Origin: Rhynchosporium graminicola
Lineage: Eukaryota; Ascomycota; Leotiomycetes; Helotiales; Ploettnerulaceae
NCBI GenBank assembly: GCA_900074885.1
Contig: FJUW01000052.1
Location: forward strand, 310,001 to 374,000
Direction of reading: 5' to 3'
DNA: 64,000 nucleotides
Position 1 is the first letter of the stretch; each line of letters opens with the position of its first letter. The position numbers and the translations under genes were made by a program. The notes under the pieces are model-generated. The model made no database searches, had not been told where the DNA came from, and saw only the letters and a list, made by a program, of their open reading frames with translations. Below, piece by piece: positions 46,122 to 57,342 of the stretch.

Positions 46122-46986
46122 TTATGCCGTGTTACTCTTGACATGAAAATCAGAGACAGTGATGATTTTCTGGTCATTCAAGTCCTCGAACATGGACACC
46201 ATTGTCTCCGCAATATCGATCAACATCTGCTGTGGGAAGCAGCCAGAAAACTCTTCGTAGAAACTTTTCTTGGCACGTGCCGCGCAGACTTGGACCGCGT
46301 ATTTTCGAAGAAGGGAGTCCGCCGAGGTTTTGTCATACCGGTAGTTGAAGGTGGTGGTGGGGATCGTCGCCGTGATGCTAGCAATAGTGTACATGCTGGT
46401 GATGACTTCGTTCTGCAGTTGCGGCATCTGGAACATATCTGCAAGTATCCAGACCTTGACCAATGTCAGATTTTCTGCATGCTCCTCGGACGAGTCAAAG
46501 TACTCATGATCATTAGCTAGCTGAAGGAGAGTGAGGTTCCGGGAGTAGCACCATTCGACGACAAGGCGAAAGACATCTTGGGATACATCCTCCAGCCGAT
46601 ACTGTTGTGTCTCGCCTTCAACGAACTTGCCGTTGAAAGCTGCTTTGAGGACCTCTGAATGACGACAGATGATCTCCTTGTGTACCATGAATTTGCTGGG
46701 GGAGGGACCAGGGCGAATGATGAAGGCAACAAGGGATCTTGGATCACTATAGAAACTCGATAATAGCACCTCGCTCTACTAGCCCAGATGTTATCCAGTT
46801 ATCCATTCAGAGAGAAAAAGCCTACGAGAATGGAATAGAATCATTTCTCTCCTTCTGGTCGGAAAGTACCGAGGCAGGTTGCCGCGGATGTTGTTCGGAA
46901 ACAGCAGAGTCCTGGCTCAAGTCTCCCTCCCAATTCCGCCGCTGACCCAACTGGGCTGAATCTAGATACGAGTTCCAATTAGACAT
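46122..46986 (-). CDS. BTB/POZ-domain protein, intact member
   Basis: Two exons (46826-46986 and 46122-46746) give 261 aa: MSNWNSYLDSAQLGQRR..., then a 79-nt intron (GTAGGC...CTATAG) to DPRSLVAFIIRPGPSPSKFM. The BTB fold follows: VHKEIICRHSEVLKAAFNGK, FVEGETQQYRLEDVSQDVFR, VEWCYSRNL, then KVWILADMFQMPQLQNEVIT and a helical tail ending SDFHVKSNTA. It is the only member of the cluster I can read from start to stop without a lesion. Family knowledge: this fungal BTB class is greatly expanded in plant-associated ascomycetes; partners and roles are mostly unknown, and a Cul3-adaptor role is only possible. Confidence 0.8.
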
Positions 46987-48690
46987 GGTGAGTCTGGAGT
47001 GCTACTCCTGGCGAGGGCCGCAGTCAGTGATCAATCTCAAGGATTTGGGGATTTGGGCGACTCACTGTGCTTCCTTGGGATACGGGTAGAGCTCGATAGC
47101 GCTGTCGAGCAGCTGAGGGTTCTGATGAACTCGGCGAGGAGGAATTTGCTTGCAAGAAATCGCAGGTCTGAAGTAGATGGGCACGCTAGTAAGTGAGCTC
47201 TTGAAATGTGGGGTGTTGACTCTCGGAGCCTAGCGGCGTGTTATCCGAGGCGTTAAATTCACCTTTTCATGTGACGAGTGAGGAGGTACGTCTCGAGTAA
47301 GAGTGGAACAATATCTTAAGTGAGCTATAGGATCGAGACGTAGATCTGAGTATACCCTTTAAGCTTCCGGAAGGAGATAATTGAGCCATGAGAAAATCTC
47401 GTAGCACTTTGTTCTACCTTCTGCACCTCTCTGGTAGCAAAACCCTTTTCCTTGCGCTTGATGCAGAAGCCTTTCAAATTATTGGAGATTTCAAGTCAAA
47501 GATAGACAGTCTAAGTATTCAAACTCCTTTCGACGTAATATCTTCTGCGATTAATTACATCTCGAGCTCTTGGACTTGAAGCTGCAGACGCTCTGAGGTC
47601 CTGTTTTAGCTTCAAACAGTATTTACACTCATCTCATAGCTTGACAAGCATATAAAGCGAGCATTTTCGCATGAGGTCATTATCAAGCCATAGTCCTCAT
47701 AAAATCGACAGCGGTATGTTAGGAGTAGCTCACTCTCTGGTGTCCTGAGCAATGGCCCTATAGCAGATTATACAAATTCCCTCCGTAGATTCTTCTGTAT
47801 CCCCAACGTCCTCAAAGCAGCCTCATGGAAGCAATCATCATACTTTACTACGCGAAGTCTCAACTGACCGTGTTTCGATCACCGATCTTCGATATTTGAG
47901 ATTATATGTCACACGTATCATATACTTATCACTTAAGAGGTTCTCCCAGCCTTTCCCTCGACATTCCACCAGACTGAGGAGAAGACAAAAGTCGCAAATA
48001 TGTAGAAATCGCAGAATTTAAAGGTGCCACAGGTACTATATCCATCCGTCTATCGAGTCCGAAAGCAAGCCTTCCTATCATCCTGACCGTCCTCGATAGC
48101 GCCTCACATTGTCTCTCTCGAATATTCGCAAGAATGATAAGCGTTTACAGCCTGCATCGTGTGAGAGTGGGAGTTCGACGTTGCAGATCTTGCTACTAAG
48201 GAATTCCGATACACCAACTCCACCAAATCTTTTCATTTCCTACCCAAGTAAAAGTCATCACCGCATCAAAACAACAAAACAGAGTGAAATCACCCAAAAT
48301 AGATAAGATTCAGCCACGTGACCATTACAATATAAACACCTGCTCGTAAACCAACGACCTGACTCTTGAAACCAGGCAACCTATCCATATCACACCAGCA
48401 AGATCCAGAATAACATATATCGCACACATCACAATCCTTCAATACCCAGAATCCTAGGCATGAGATATAATTATTGATCAGCGACATTCCAGAACCGAAA
48501 AGTATCGAGATCAGTATAGTATGCATCATATCACAAACTCATTCATTAGGGAATTCTCCTGGCGGGACTAGGTACTGAACATGTATATAGGTATAAATTC
48601 AAAAAACAAAAAACAAAAAACAAAAACGGGTATCCAATGCTCGTTCATCTTCATCCATCTCTTTCCTTCCCTACCCTCTTCTCTCTTCAT
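46987..48690. other. Intergenic, no gene recognised
   Basis: Right flank of the BTB cluster. Short frames only. A (CAAAAAA)n-like A-rich run lies near 48598-48626 just downstream of the PR-1 gene. Confidence 0.4.
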
Positions 48691-50095
48691 CTACAACTCC
48701 CAAGCCCCAAAACCAACAGCCATCATCAACCCCATTACCAAAGCACCACCAGCATTCAAACCATTTCTCACAGCTCCACTCTTAGCACCAATACCGCTCT
48801 CCACGGTATCCGTCTTCTTCCCCTTCTCCTGCGCCGGAACATTGTCTTTGAAAGCCTGGTTCTTGCTTCCCACGACGTTTCCAGGTGGGTAGTATTCGCA
48901 GACGACGAAGTAGCCTGGTGTATCTGGGGAGTTCATTAGCCCTGGAGTCCTCCTCAACAATCGGACTCAGCTGTCTCTTGTATCTTGTATCTCGCGCCGA
49001 TAAACTTGTATCAGACTTCTGACCAAGATCTTGTGCCCAACACCCACCATCCACTCTTCTGCCTACATTTCCTACATCCTTCCACCTGGACTCCATCGAT
49101 CCACCACGTCACCACTTCGTCGACCCGTCACCTCCCTTCTCTTCCCCCCATCCCAGAGTTCCAACAGAAAAAACACACCGACAACCAAAGAAAATCGTCT
49201 CCCAAAACAAGAAAAGAAAAGAAAAGAAACATACCATTCTCCCCCCCACACGCCTTGACCGCACATCCCACACTCGTACTGTTGCCCCAAACCAACTGCG
49301 TAAAATGGCCCGTCTTCTCGCCAAACCCGGGTTTCTTGAAATCGTAATCCTTCCTCTCCAAGCCCCAGGCATCGACACTCGCCGTCGCGTTAGGATATCC
49401 CGCTGCGAGATTCTCGCCTGTTGGGCCGCCCTAAATCGAAGGATCATATGTTCAGCCAAGGGATTTCATGGGGTGAGGAGGTTATCTAAGTTGGGTTGGT
49501 TGCAGGAAGGGGAGTAGATGAGATGAGATGAGCTGGCTGAGTACGGAATGTCTCTCTTGAATCGGGCTGTCTCCAGCCTGATTCGAGCAAGAAAATCCTC
49601 CAGGATTTCTCTCTTCTTCATCTCCAATTTCTCTCACACCCACCGCCTCCCTCCTTCCCCCTCCAAACCAACCCCCTTCCCCCCAAACCTCCTCAAAGGA
49701 TCGAAATCCATACATCTCAGAAAAGGCAAAAAAAAAAAGAAAAAAAGAAAGAAAGAAAGAAAAAAAACTCACACTATGCACAAACCGACACCCCCTCGCC
49801 CACCGTCCCGCCAGCTCCGCACTACTCTCATTCCAGCTCAAATCCGGCACCCCGTGTTCATTCCTGTAGAAGTTATGCGCGTCGAGGATGTCCCTCGCGA
49901 AGATGTCCTTGTCGTTGAAACTGGCGTTGGGATCGGAATCCTTGCTCGAGGGAGTTTTGGGGTCGGGTTTGGGGGTGGGGGAGGCGCGGATGGTGGTGCT
50001 GGTTGTTGTTGTTTGCTGCGAGGGAGGGGAGGCAGGAGGGGGAGGGCGAGAGATGTGAGGGAGGAGGAGGAGGAGGAGGAGGAGGAGGGGAACAT
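48691..50095 (-). CDS. PR-1/CAP-superfamily secreted protein, likely GPI-anchored; 5' end uncertain
   Basis: Exons read on the minus strand: up to about 50015 down to 49773 (DILDAHNFYRNEHGVPDLSW, then ELAGRWARGCRFVHS), 49235-49430 (GGPTGENLAAGYPN, GHFTQLVWGNSTSVGCAVKA) and 48691-48923 (DTPGYFVVCEYYPPGNV...). These are the CAP domain blocks: first His in AHN, the GHFTQ(L/V)VW signature and the YxVCxYxPPGN signature. The C-terminus (NAGGALVMGLMMAVGFGAWEL) is hydrophobic, fitting a GPI signal. The two introns are long here (342 and 311 nt). The N-terminal leader is unclear: an ATG at 50095 gives a poly-Ser leader in a different frame, or a further intron ends at the CTCGCAG before 50015. Family: sterol- or lipid-binding secreted CAP proteins. 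Confidence 0.78.
50062..50091. repeat. (GGA)n / (TCC)n microsatellite
   Basis: A run of about nine GGA triplets on the plus strand; on the minus strand it would encode a poly-Ser stretch right after the possible PR-1 start codon. Confidence 0.85.
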
Positions 50096-51167
50096 CGTGT
50101 GTGCGTGATCTTCTAGCTTCTTCGTGATATCGTGCTAGTGAGTGAGTGAGCTTTTCTCTCGTAGTTGTTCGTTCGTTCGTGCGTTCCTTCGTTCGTTCGT
50201 GCGTTCGTTCTCAAATGCGTCAATCGTGAATATGAACAATCCCTTCTTTCCTCGGTATATAGAATAAACACAATTATACAGCACAATATCTCCAAACGAC
50301 ACAACTGCAATGAAGTAGAAACTCCACACTCGGTGGGTAGAACATCTCTTTGTATATTCCCCTCCTCCTCCCCTGCCCTGCCCTGTTCTTTCCCAAGCCG
50401 AGCTGAGCTGCTAATACCTACGTACGTACTCAATCACGTAAGGTAGATTGATTGTATGTCGTATCTCGTGAACATGCACTCCACCGGTCGGTCAATCAAG
50501 CTTCCATCCCTGCGCATTCGTGTGAACCCCTATCGATCCCTCCCCCCAACCCCCCATAAAGTCTAACCAAGATTTCTAGAACGAACGAACGAACCAGACC
50601 AGACCAGACCAGACCAGACCAGACCAGACTTTAGACTGCTTCTACATCGATTCAAGGTCCTCCCTCTCCTCGATTTCCATTCAAGGTTTCTGGGGTTCTG
50701 TCTTGCTGTTCTTGTAGAGGATCATCAGATCACAGCTCGACGTACGGAACTTGCGCGGTCGCAAAGCCTCCCCGTTCCCCGTTCCCCCTCCCCTTCCCCC
50801 TCCCATCCATCACTTTCCTGACAGCGGCGCGGCCCCATCAACGCGTCCGTCCGCGTCAATGCTAACTAACGTCAAGCCACGAACGACCGACCACACATAC
50901 ATACTACATACGACACACACACCCAAACAACACCATCCCATCCCATCCCACACCACACCACACCACACCAGAAGAACAACGCCAAGCTTACGGGAACTCT
51001 GCCCAGTCTCAAGCCACTTTATATATAGAATGAGGGCGTACGTACTCAAGGAAACAGAACAGCTCAACATCATTTCCCATTCCCTGGTCTCCACGTTCCT
51101 CCCTTTTCGGACGTTATGTGGATATCCGATGACGATGCTTGATTTCGCGGCCCTTTTTTTCTTTCTT

Positions 51168-51275
51168 TCTTCTTCTTCTTCTTCTTCTTCTTCTTCTTCT
51201 TCTTCTTCTTCTTCTTCTTCTTCTTCTTCTTCTTCTTCTTCTTCTTCTTCTTCTTGTTCTTCTTCTTCTTCTTCT
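51168..51275. repeat. Long (TTC)n microsatellite abutting an N
   Basis: More than 100 bases of almost pure TTC repeats end at an ambiguous base (N at 51276), followed at once by a G-rich tract. The N suggests the assembly could not resolve the tract, so its true length is unknown. Confidence 0.9.
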
Positions 51276-51276
51276 N

Positions 51277-51302
51277 GGGGTTGGGGTTGGGGGGGGGAGG
51301 GG
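51277..51302 (+). other. G-rich tract, possible G-quadruplex
   Basis: The sequence is GGGGTTGGGGTTGGGGGGGG and so on, with four G-runs of at least four in 26 bases, which can form a G-quadruplex on the plus strand. Confidence 0.5.
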
Positions 51303-52410
51303 CACTTGGGGGTCGGAGAAGGAAGGCTCCTGGGGATCCTTGTTGATTGATGTTTATTGATTGATCTCGGATAGACTTTGATAAGGTATATATACTCGGT
51401 AGTTCAGTATGGTAAGTAGATATTTACTTGGCTGGCAGACCTGGTGCACGGGTAGAGAGGGACTGGACTGGACAGGTGCGGGATGAGATAAGATGAGATG
51501 AGATGAGATGAGATGATAGGGAATATAGTAGAGTAGAGTAGAGTAGAGTCGAGTAGATGAGATGAGATGGCTGTTAATCCATCCATCCATCCATCCATCA
51601 GATTCCATCTCTCCCTCTCTCCCTCCCTCTCTCCCTCCCTCTCTCCCTCCCTCCCTCTCCCCCTCCCTCCCAACCAGGAAGAAAAATACCCGACAAACAC
51701 GACAACGACAGTAACGAAATGCAGGCAGGCATCCAACCCTTCCGCACGCTAGAAGCTAAACGCTAGACTATACATAGATGAAGAGATGAGAGAAGAGAAA
51801 AATGGGCATCGAAGAATGACGTACGGATAGCCGACCGATAACAAACAGTTAACGTAAACTATAATCAGAAAGCAAGGCAGAGAGGTTAATCCTGGTGTCA
51901 CTCTGAAAGAAGTCTTCCTATCTCTCCAACACAGCTCGCGGTGGAGTTTGTGTGCAGAGCCATCGACCAGCCTCCAGCCAGAGGCGAGAAAGGGGGTTTA
52001 GCATCTACAATTCGCGGATTCTCGGATTGAACTACTGTACTTGCTTGTATCTCAGCGTACTCGCATAGCAGACTATAAGCTATAATGTGTCTTCTACAAT
52101 GCCATGCTAAAAATCATTCATTCCGAGGTATTCATGCCAGTCATTTCTATTCGTGCAGTGCCATTCCATTTCACTCGTTACATTTCATCACGTGTCATGC
52201 ATTCCCATGAGACGCCTTTGCTATGCTAACTTGCTTTCAAGTACCAGAGAAATTGCAAGTAGTCATGCCCGCCATATTCATGTCAGGCCCAGCACGGTAA
52301 CACCCATCAAACGACACCCTTTAAAAGGACCCCAACGAGAGCAGCGTAAGGGCTAACAAAGATCCTTCTTTAGCCATTAGAGCTCAAATGCATACTTCCC
52401 GTAAGACGAA

Positions 52411-55400
52411 TCATGCAATCATGGCAAGTTTTTGCAGGACCGTAAGAACACCTGTCACATCATTAGTCTTTACCCTCTATGATTCTCCTTCCAGACTCAA
52501 AACTTACCAGTAACACCCTGCGTCAGAGTCGACCCAGCCTCGGTATTCCTACTTCCCAAGCTGACAGTCGTGACGTGCTTCACTGTACCATCGCGCTCTA
52601 GCTCGTTAGCCCAGCGGAAGATAACCTCATCATCACGACCATCACCAGCGACCATTAGGAAATCAACTGGAGATTCATGATCCACATTTGAAGCCATGTT
52701 CTTCTTGAGACCGGCGAAGATTTGCACAGCGGCTGTGCCTTTGGACCAATCGATTGGCTCGACGATAACGGCACCTGGGGCAGCTGGTTAGTATAATACA
52801 AAACACGATCAGTATTTGGAAGAAGAATTACCTTCGATAGGAATAGCTCGGACTCTCTGTTCTTCGCAAGCATCATTAATATGACTCGCACAATCACCCG
52901 CCTGACGACTAGCACTCTCCTGATCCTCACAGCTCTTGTAGTGGAAAATAAGACTGCAGTGTCTGGCTTCAACCCACGAACCAGGTGTTCGTTCTTGGTA
53001 ATAATGCATGATACCTTCGACCGATTCTTTCCAGGCGCGCATCTTCTCAGGATCGGCCATCTCGACCCATTTTGATGTGCCGAACTCCTTGAGGAAACAT
53101 CCGTTCTCGGCGATAAGTCCTAGGTTTGGTACGCGCTTGAACAGGCGGTCGAGCTCTTCCGGTTGACGACCTGACATTACGTAGACTGTGTTGCGATCGT
53201 CTTGGAGAATGTCGTTCAGAACATCGAGAGTACGCTGAGGGCTCGTGAGGATAATATCGTTGGGCGATCCCCAGGAAGCGAGAGTTCCCTCATAATCAAG
53301 AATGAAGAGTCTTCGTCCCGATTCCTGGTATTGCCGTCCGAGCTGATTGATCGATAATCGAGGAACCGAAGTGGTCTCTCTCCTATGCTGCTCATCATAG
53401 ACCTTTTCAAGTCTTGTTAGGAAAGCAGTAAACCAGTGCTCGGCTGTGTGATGCATGACTGCTTCGTAGAGTTGATCCCATCGAGTCTTCTTCTCTTCGT
53501 CGCCCATCTCCAAAGCTTGCTTGATAGCATCGGCACAAGCCCGATAATCCCATGGATTGACCGACAGCTCATTGCCACCAAAGACCGATGCGCTGCCGGT
53601 AAACTCGCTGAGTATGAGCGAGCCATTCTTGTTGTGTCCCTCGAACTTGCCATCTTGACAGAAGAGATACTCGTGACAAGTCAAGTTCATTCCTTCGCGT
53701 TGACTCGCAATCATCAAAGCATCAGCAACAGTCAGCAAAGCTAGGTATTGAGGATAGCTGATATCTTGCTTGAGGTATACCAGGGGTTGGTAAGCAAGAT
53801 TTGCCCACGAGGAGTTGACTCTGGTGACGATATCCGAGACAGTCGCATCCAGCTCGGCTTGCTCGGTTGTCGAAGTCGCAACCTGGATCATGACTACGTT
53901 GTCTCTCCATTCCGGGTACTTGTTCAAGAACAGCTCGTACGCCAAGAGCTTCTGTCTTACACCACGTACGTGATCCAGCTTATCTCTGGCAACGATCAAC
54001 TTCTTACCACGGTAACGATCTTGCATGGTCTTCAACCACTCGGCAACATTGGGATCGGCGCGATGCATCTCCAATGCGACAGGATCGATACCGATGGCAA
54101 GATTGATGACATCGACAAAGCGATCCTCCAGTTGAACTCCATCGTTCGTTGCCTCCACGCAAAGCAGCCTGCTGCAGGTTTGAAGGAAATGGCGAGCATA
54201 CTCGTGGATCTGGAAGCCGATAAGGTTGGCTCCAAGCATACCCTCCAAAAGCTCCTTTCGGACAGCCAAGCATCTGAATACTTCGGAAGAGGGAAATGCA
54301 ACATGGAGGAAGAAGCCAATCTTGGCATCTGGGAGCTTCTTCCGCACCATGGATGGCACGAGCAGGAGATGGTAATCATGAACCCAAATGATGTCTCCAC
54401 GCTTCCAATTCTTGATAATCTTATCGGCAAAGGCTTGGTTGACAGCAACGTAGTAGATCCAGGAGTGGTCCTCATATGCCTTGCTCTTCGGGTTATCAGG
54501 GATCTGATAATGAAAGACTGGCCAGAGAATCTGCTTGCAGTAATGTGTGTAATGTCCATCGAAGTCGCTATCCTTGCAGAAGACGGTCAAAGAATCGTGT
54601 TCGGTAGCCAATCTATCTTCAATATCTTGTTTCTGTTGGGTATCCTCAAGAGCATCCGTAGGCATCCCAAGAGTACCGACCCAAATCTTGTCATGTAGCT
54701 TTCCATTCCTCACAGCAGCCTGGACAGCATTTCGAAGTCCACCATTGCCTTGGTCCGCAGGTACCACAGTCCAGTCAGCATGAGCGAAGACATGATCATG
54801 ACTCTCACTTCTTCCAATCTGAGGTTGCTTTACACCTGCTCGGCCCAAAGCACTCGCCTTTGTAATGGCTTTATTGTGCTTCAAGATATCCGCTGGAGGG
54901 GGGGAGCTGGCTCTTGATTTGGGTTGAGTTAAGAGCCGTCCTGTGCCCCAAGCAGGCGCATGTGGATCGCTCGGAGCGATTGTGGATCGACGGTTCTCTT
55001 GCTTAGGCAGATGTCCTCGCAAGTCTGGGTTTTCGCTCGGGGCAAAGAAACCATCATTATCTACATCGACAGTTGGTGTCTGTGGCGGGGTAATATCTCG
55101 CTGCTGGGCGAAGAGACTTGGCTTGCCCGAGGTATCGATTCGGGTTGTAGTTCGTCGGGGAGGGGATGGTCGGCCTCTAGAGGGATTTGTAGGAAGTGTG
55201 AAGTTGATGGTATTTGGGAGGAACCTTTAAAGCAGGTTAGTTTCTCACGAAGTTACAGGTAAGGGCAGCATGAAGAGGGGGGGCAAGCTAGACATCAAAG
55301 CTCCAAAGCTTCCATTGCAATGACAGCTCTCCCTGCATGCTAGAGGATAGATAGACCAAGCTTCTGAGCTACCGTTGGAGCTGTTGATTTACTTACAAGG

Positions 55401-55419
55401 ATACCACGAAGACAGTCAT
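52411..55419 (-). CDS. TPS3: Trehalose-6-phosphate synthase complex regulatory subunit (TPS3/TSL1 type)
   Basis: Four exons (55397-55419, 52832-55224, 52508-52774, 52411-52451) give 907 aa. The start is MTVFVVSL-FLPNTINFTLP, then a disordered Pro/Ser/Thr region (to about residue 140), a GT20-like domain (WTVVPADQGNGGLRNAVQA, WVHDYHLLLVPSMVRKKLP, FFLHVAFPSSEVFRCLAVRK, IASQREGMNLTCHEYLF) and a trehalose-phosphatase-like domain (RRLFILDYEGTLASWGS near residue 650; VMSGRQPEELDRLF; VAGDGRDDEVIF). The phosphatase motif is DYEGT rather than the catalytic DxDGT, so it is probably catalytically dead, as expected for the regulatory Tps3/Tsl1/TslA subunit rather than Tps2. It would stabilise the trehalose synthase complex in the cytosol. 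The first intron is 172 nt, the others 56-57 nt. Confidence 0.9.
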
Positions 55420-57045
55420 CTTGACAGTTTCCACGAAAGCTCAGGGCCTGGCCGCGGCGATATGAAGGAAGGAGCAGAGAAGATCGTGTTGATGGCGAGA
55501 ATGCGCGATCGTGAACTTCGTAGAATAAGTAGGAGGGGTCGTCGAAGGAGGGCAACAGAGCTGACACTATCGGAGGGAGATGGGCGCGTCAATCAACGTT
55601 GTACAGAAGAGGTTTGCGACCTGTTATCTGGCGATAACAATTAAAGGTGACAGTTCGGTCGATGGAGTTTTGGATATCTGAAGGAAAGAATCTCGGGAAC
55701 TCGTGGGAGGCCCCGGGTAGGTTTGAAGATGCTCGAACTCCAAATCTCAAAATTGAGGCAGAAGATTGCGGCTTTGTTGTCGAGTAGAAGGAGTTTGTGC
55801 GACGTCCAGGAGGTCATACGTAGATAGTCATCTGTGTTGTGTTGGTTGTGTTTGTTGTGTTGCTCAGCGCGCCTCGTGAACCTTTAATGAGACAGGTAGG
55901 ATGGAGTGAAGTGAGGTGAGTATTGAAGTTGGCAAAGTCTTACTTGTCGCATTCTTCCCCAGAAGGACAAGGGAGCATGGGACGGAGATGGGAATAATGG
56001 AATGGGCAGGAGGTGTTTTTCTCTATTTGCCCATACGTCAGGCACATGAAAATTGAGACTGGGATCATACAATACTGTACAGTAAGTAAATGCAGGTTTT
56101 GGAGGGCAGGGAGGGGGAAGGGGACGGCGGGACGGGGATGGGTGGGGATGGATGGCCAAAGCACACGCGGCAGAATGAATGAATGAATGAATGAATGAAT
56201 AGCTACAAGTCGCTACAAGTAGAATGATAAGACGCGTCAAAAGCGCTGGGGCTGAGTATCGATCCAAAGCTGAGGATCACAATACAATGTATTGGGAATG
56301 TTGTGATTGGACGCTTATTATAAGTATATCTGATGGTCTCTTCTGGCTAAAGTCAGCCCAGTCCAGCCCAGCCCTGCAGCTGTCAGAATAGAGTGAGCAA
56401 GGGCTGTCTCCGTGCGCGACTTGACTTGTGAGGATGGACGGAGGCATCTCACTCAGGTGCATGATTGGGAAAGCAAGACGAAGCGAGTCAGTCGGGAGTT
56501 CTCGGGTCTGGGTCCGGGTCCGGGTCGTGAGTTTGAGATGTGTGTATGGGAAGCAGATATTGTAAAGGCATAACCGATGGTTACATCGTCATGGGAAGGG
56601 AAGGGAAGAAAGTATGATATGATGTTGATATGGATAGAAGGGAAGAATTCCGAAATGCGACGGTAGGTCAATGGGATATGATATGGCTCGGAATATAAAC
56701 TTGGTAACAATGCTGCCCAATGGCCTCCATATATCGTAGGTATTTATTTTGCCATTGCCTCTAGCTTCCTGAAGTTGCTATCTGTGTTGTAAGTACCTAC
56801 CGTTTTAAAGCTTCAAAGGGAATATAATATCTCACATACTAGGTACCTGTTCGAGCTAATATCATGTAATATCTGACTATACTGCATTTTTTATACCCAA
56901 CATCCTCTCTCCTCACAGTCAGTAAGCAAGGCAGATGGATATCTTTCTTCCTTCAGCCACCGAGCCACATCTTCACCGCTTTTCAAGGATCATCATGTAC
57001 TTACGAAGTATATCTATCTACTACTGACTGAATACGGTGCAATAT
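55420..57045. other. Upstream region of the trehalose-complex gene, no other gene seen
   Basis: Probably promoter and 5' leader near 55420-55900. A (GAAT)n microsatellite lies at 56176-56199. Short frames on both strands have low-complexity translations. No stress-response element could be assigned with confidence. Confidence 0.45.
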
Positions 57046-57342
57046 CTACAGGAGTTTCCCGCAGACGATCTCCGCCCAACCCAACCCAAGCCAACCCACC
57101 CAACGGCAGACAACTAACTGCAGCGCTACGAAGGCCCAACGCTCCATCACCACGCCTATCAGATCTGTCCCAATCAACGTCTTCCATCTCGAAGGCGTGT
57201 GGTACTTGACTGGATACTGCCTCTCCCAGAGATAGTACAACGCCATCAGGCACCAAATGTATGGCAATGTTACCTGCTCATCTACCCATCTACCCATCCA
57301 TGGTGCAACACGATCCGATAATCGCGCAAAGTTATCAAACAT
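57046..57342 (-). CDS. Short hypothetical protein (doubtful)
   Basis: A 98-aa minus frame from ATG 57342 reads MFDNFARLSDRVAPWMGRW, TLPYIWCLMALYYLWERQ and MERWAFVALQLVVCRW. The mixed Trp/Leu/Arg composition and possible membrane helices look more protein-like than the surrounding frames, but there is no known family and no supporting splice sites. Confidence 0.25.
   Translation of the reverse strand: MFDNFARLSDRVAPWMGRWVDEQVTLPYIWCLMALYYLWERQYPVKYHTPSRWKTLIGTDLIGVVMERWAFVALQLVVCRWVGWLGLGWAEIVCGKLL

Larger units (their letters stand above)
50096..52410. other. Gene-poor region rich in short tandem repeats
   Basis: No gene recognised between the PR-1 gene and the trehalose-synthase subunit. 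Tracts include (GTTC)n at 50166-50210, (ACCAG)n at 50592-50630, CA-rich runs near 50925, (GATGA)n and (GTAGA)n at 51486-51555, (ATCC)n at 51579-51600 and (CCCTCTCT)n at 51606-51670. Confidence 0.6.

Noticed and set aside
50751..51350. Plus-strand frame with a long poly-Ser run
   Set aside because: Open only because of the (TTC)n microsatellite; it includes the N and has no protein-like flanks.
53748..54698. 316-codon plus-strand frame inside the trehalose-complex gene
   Set aside because: Antisense shadow of a long conserved exon.
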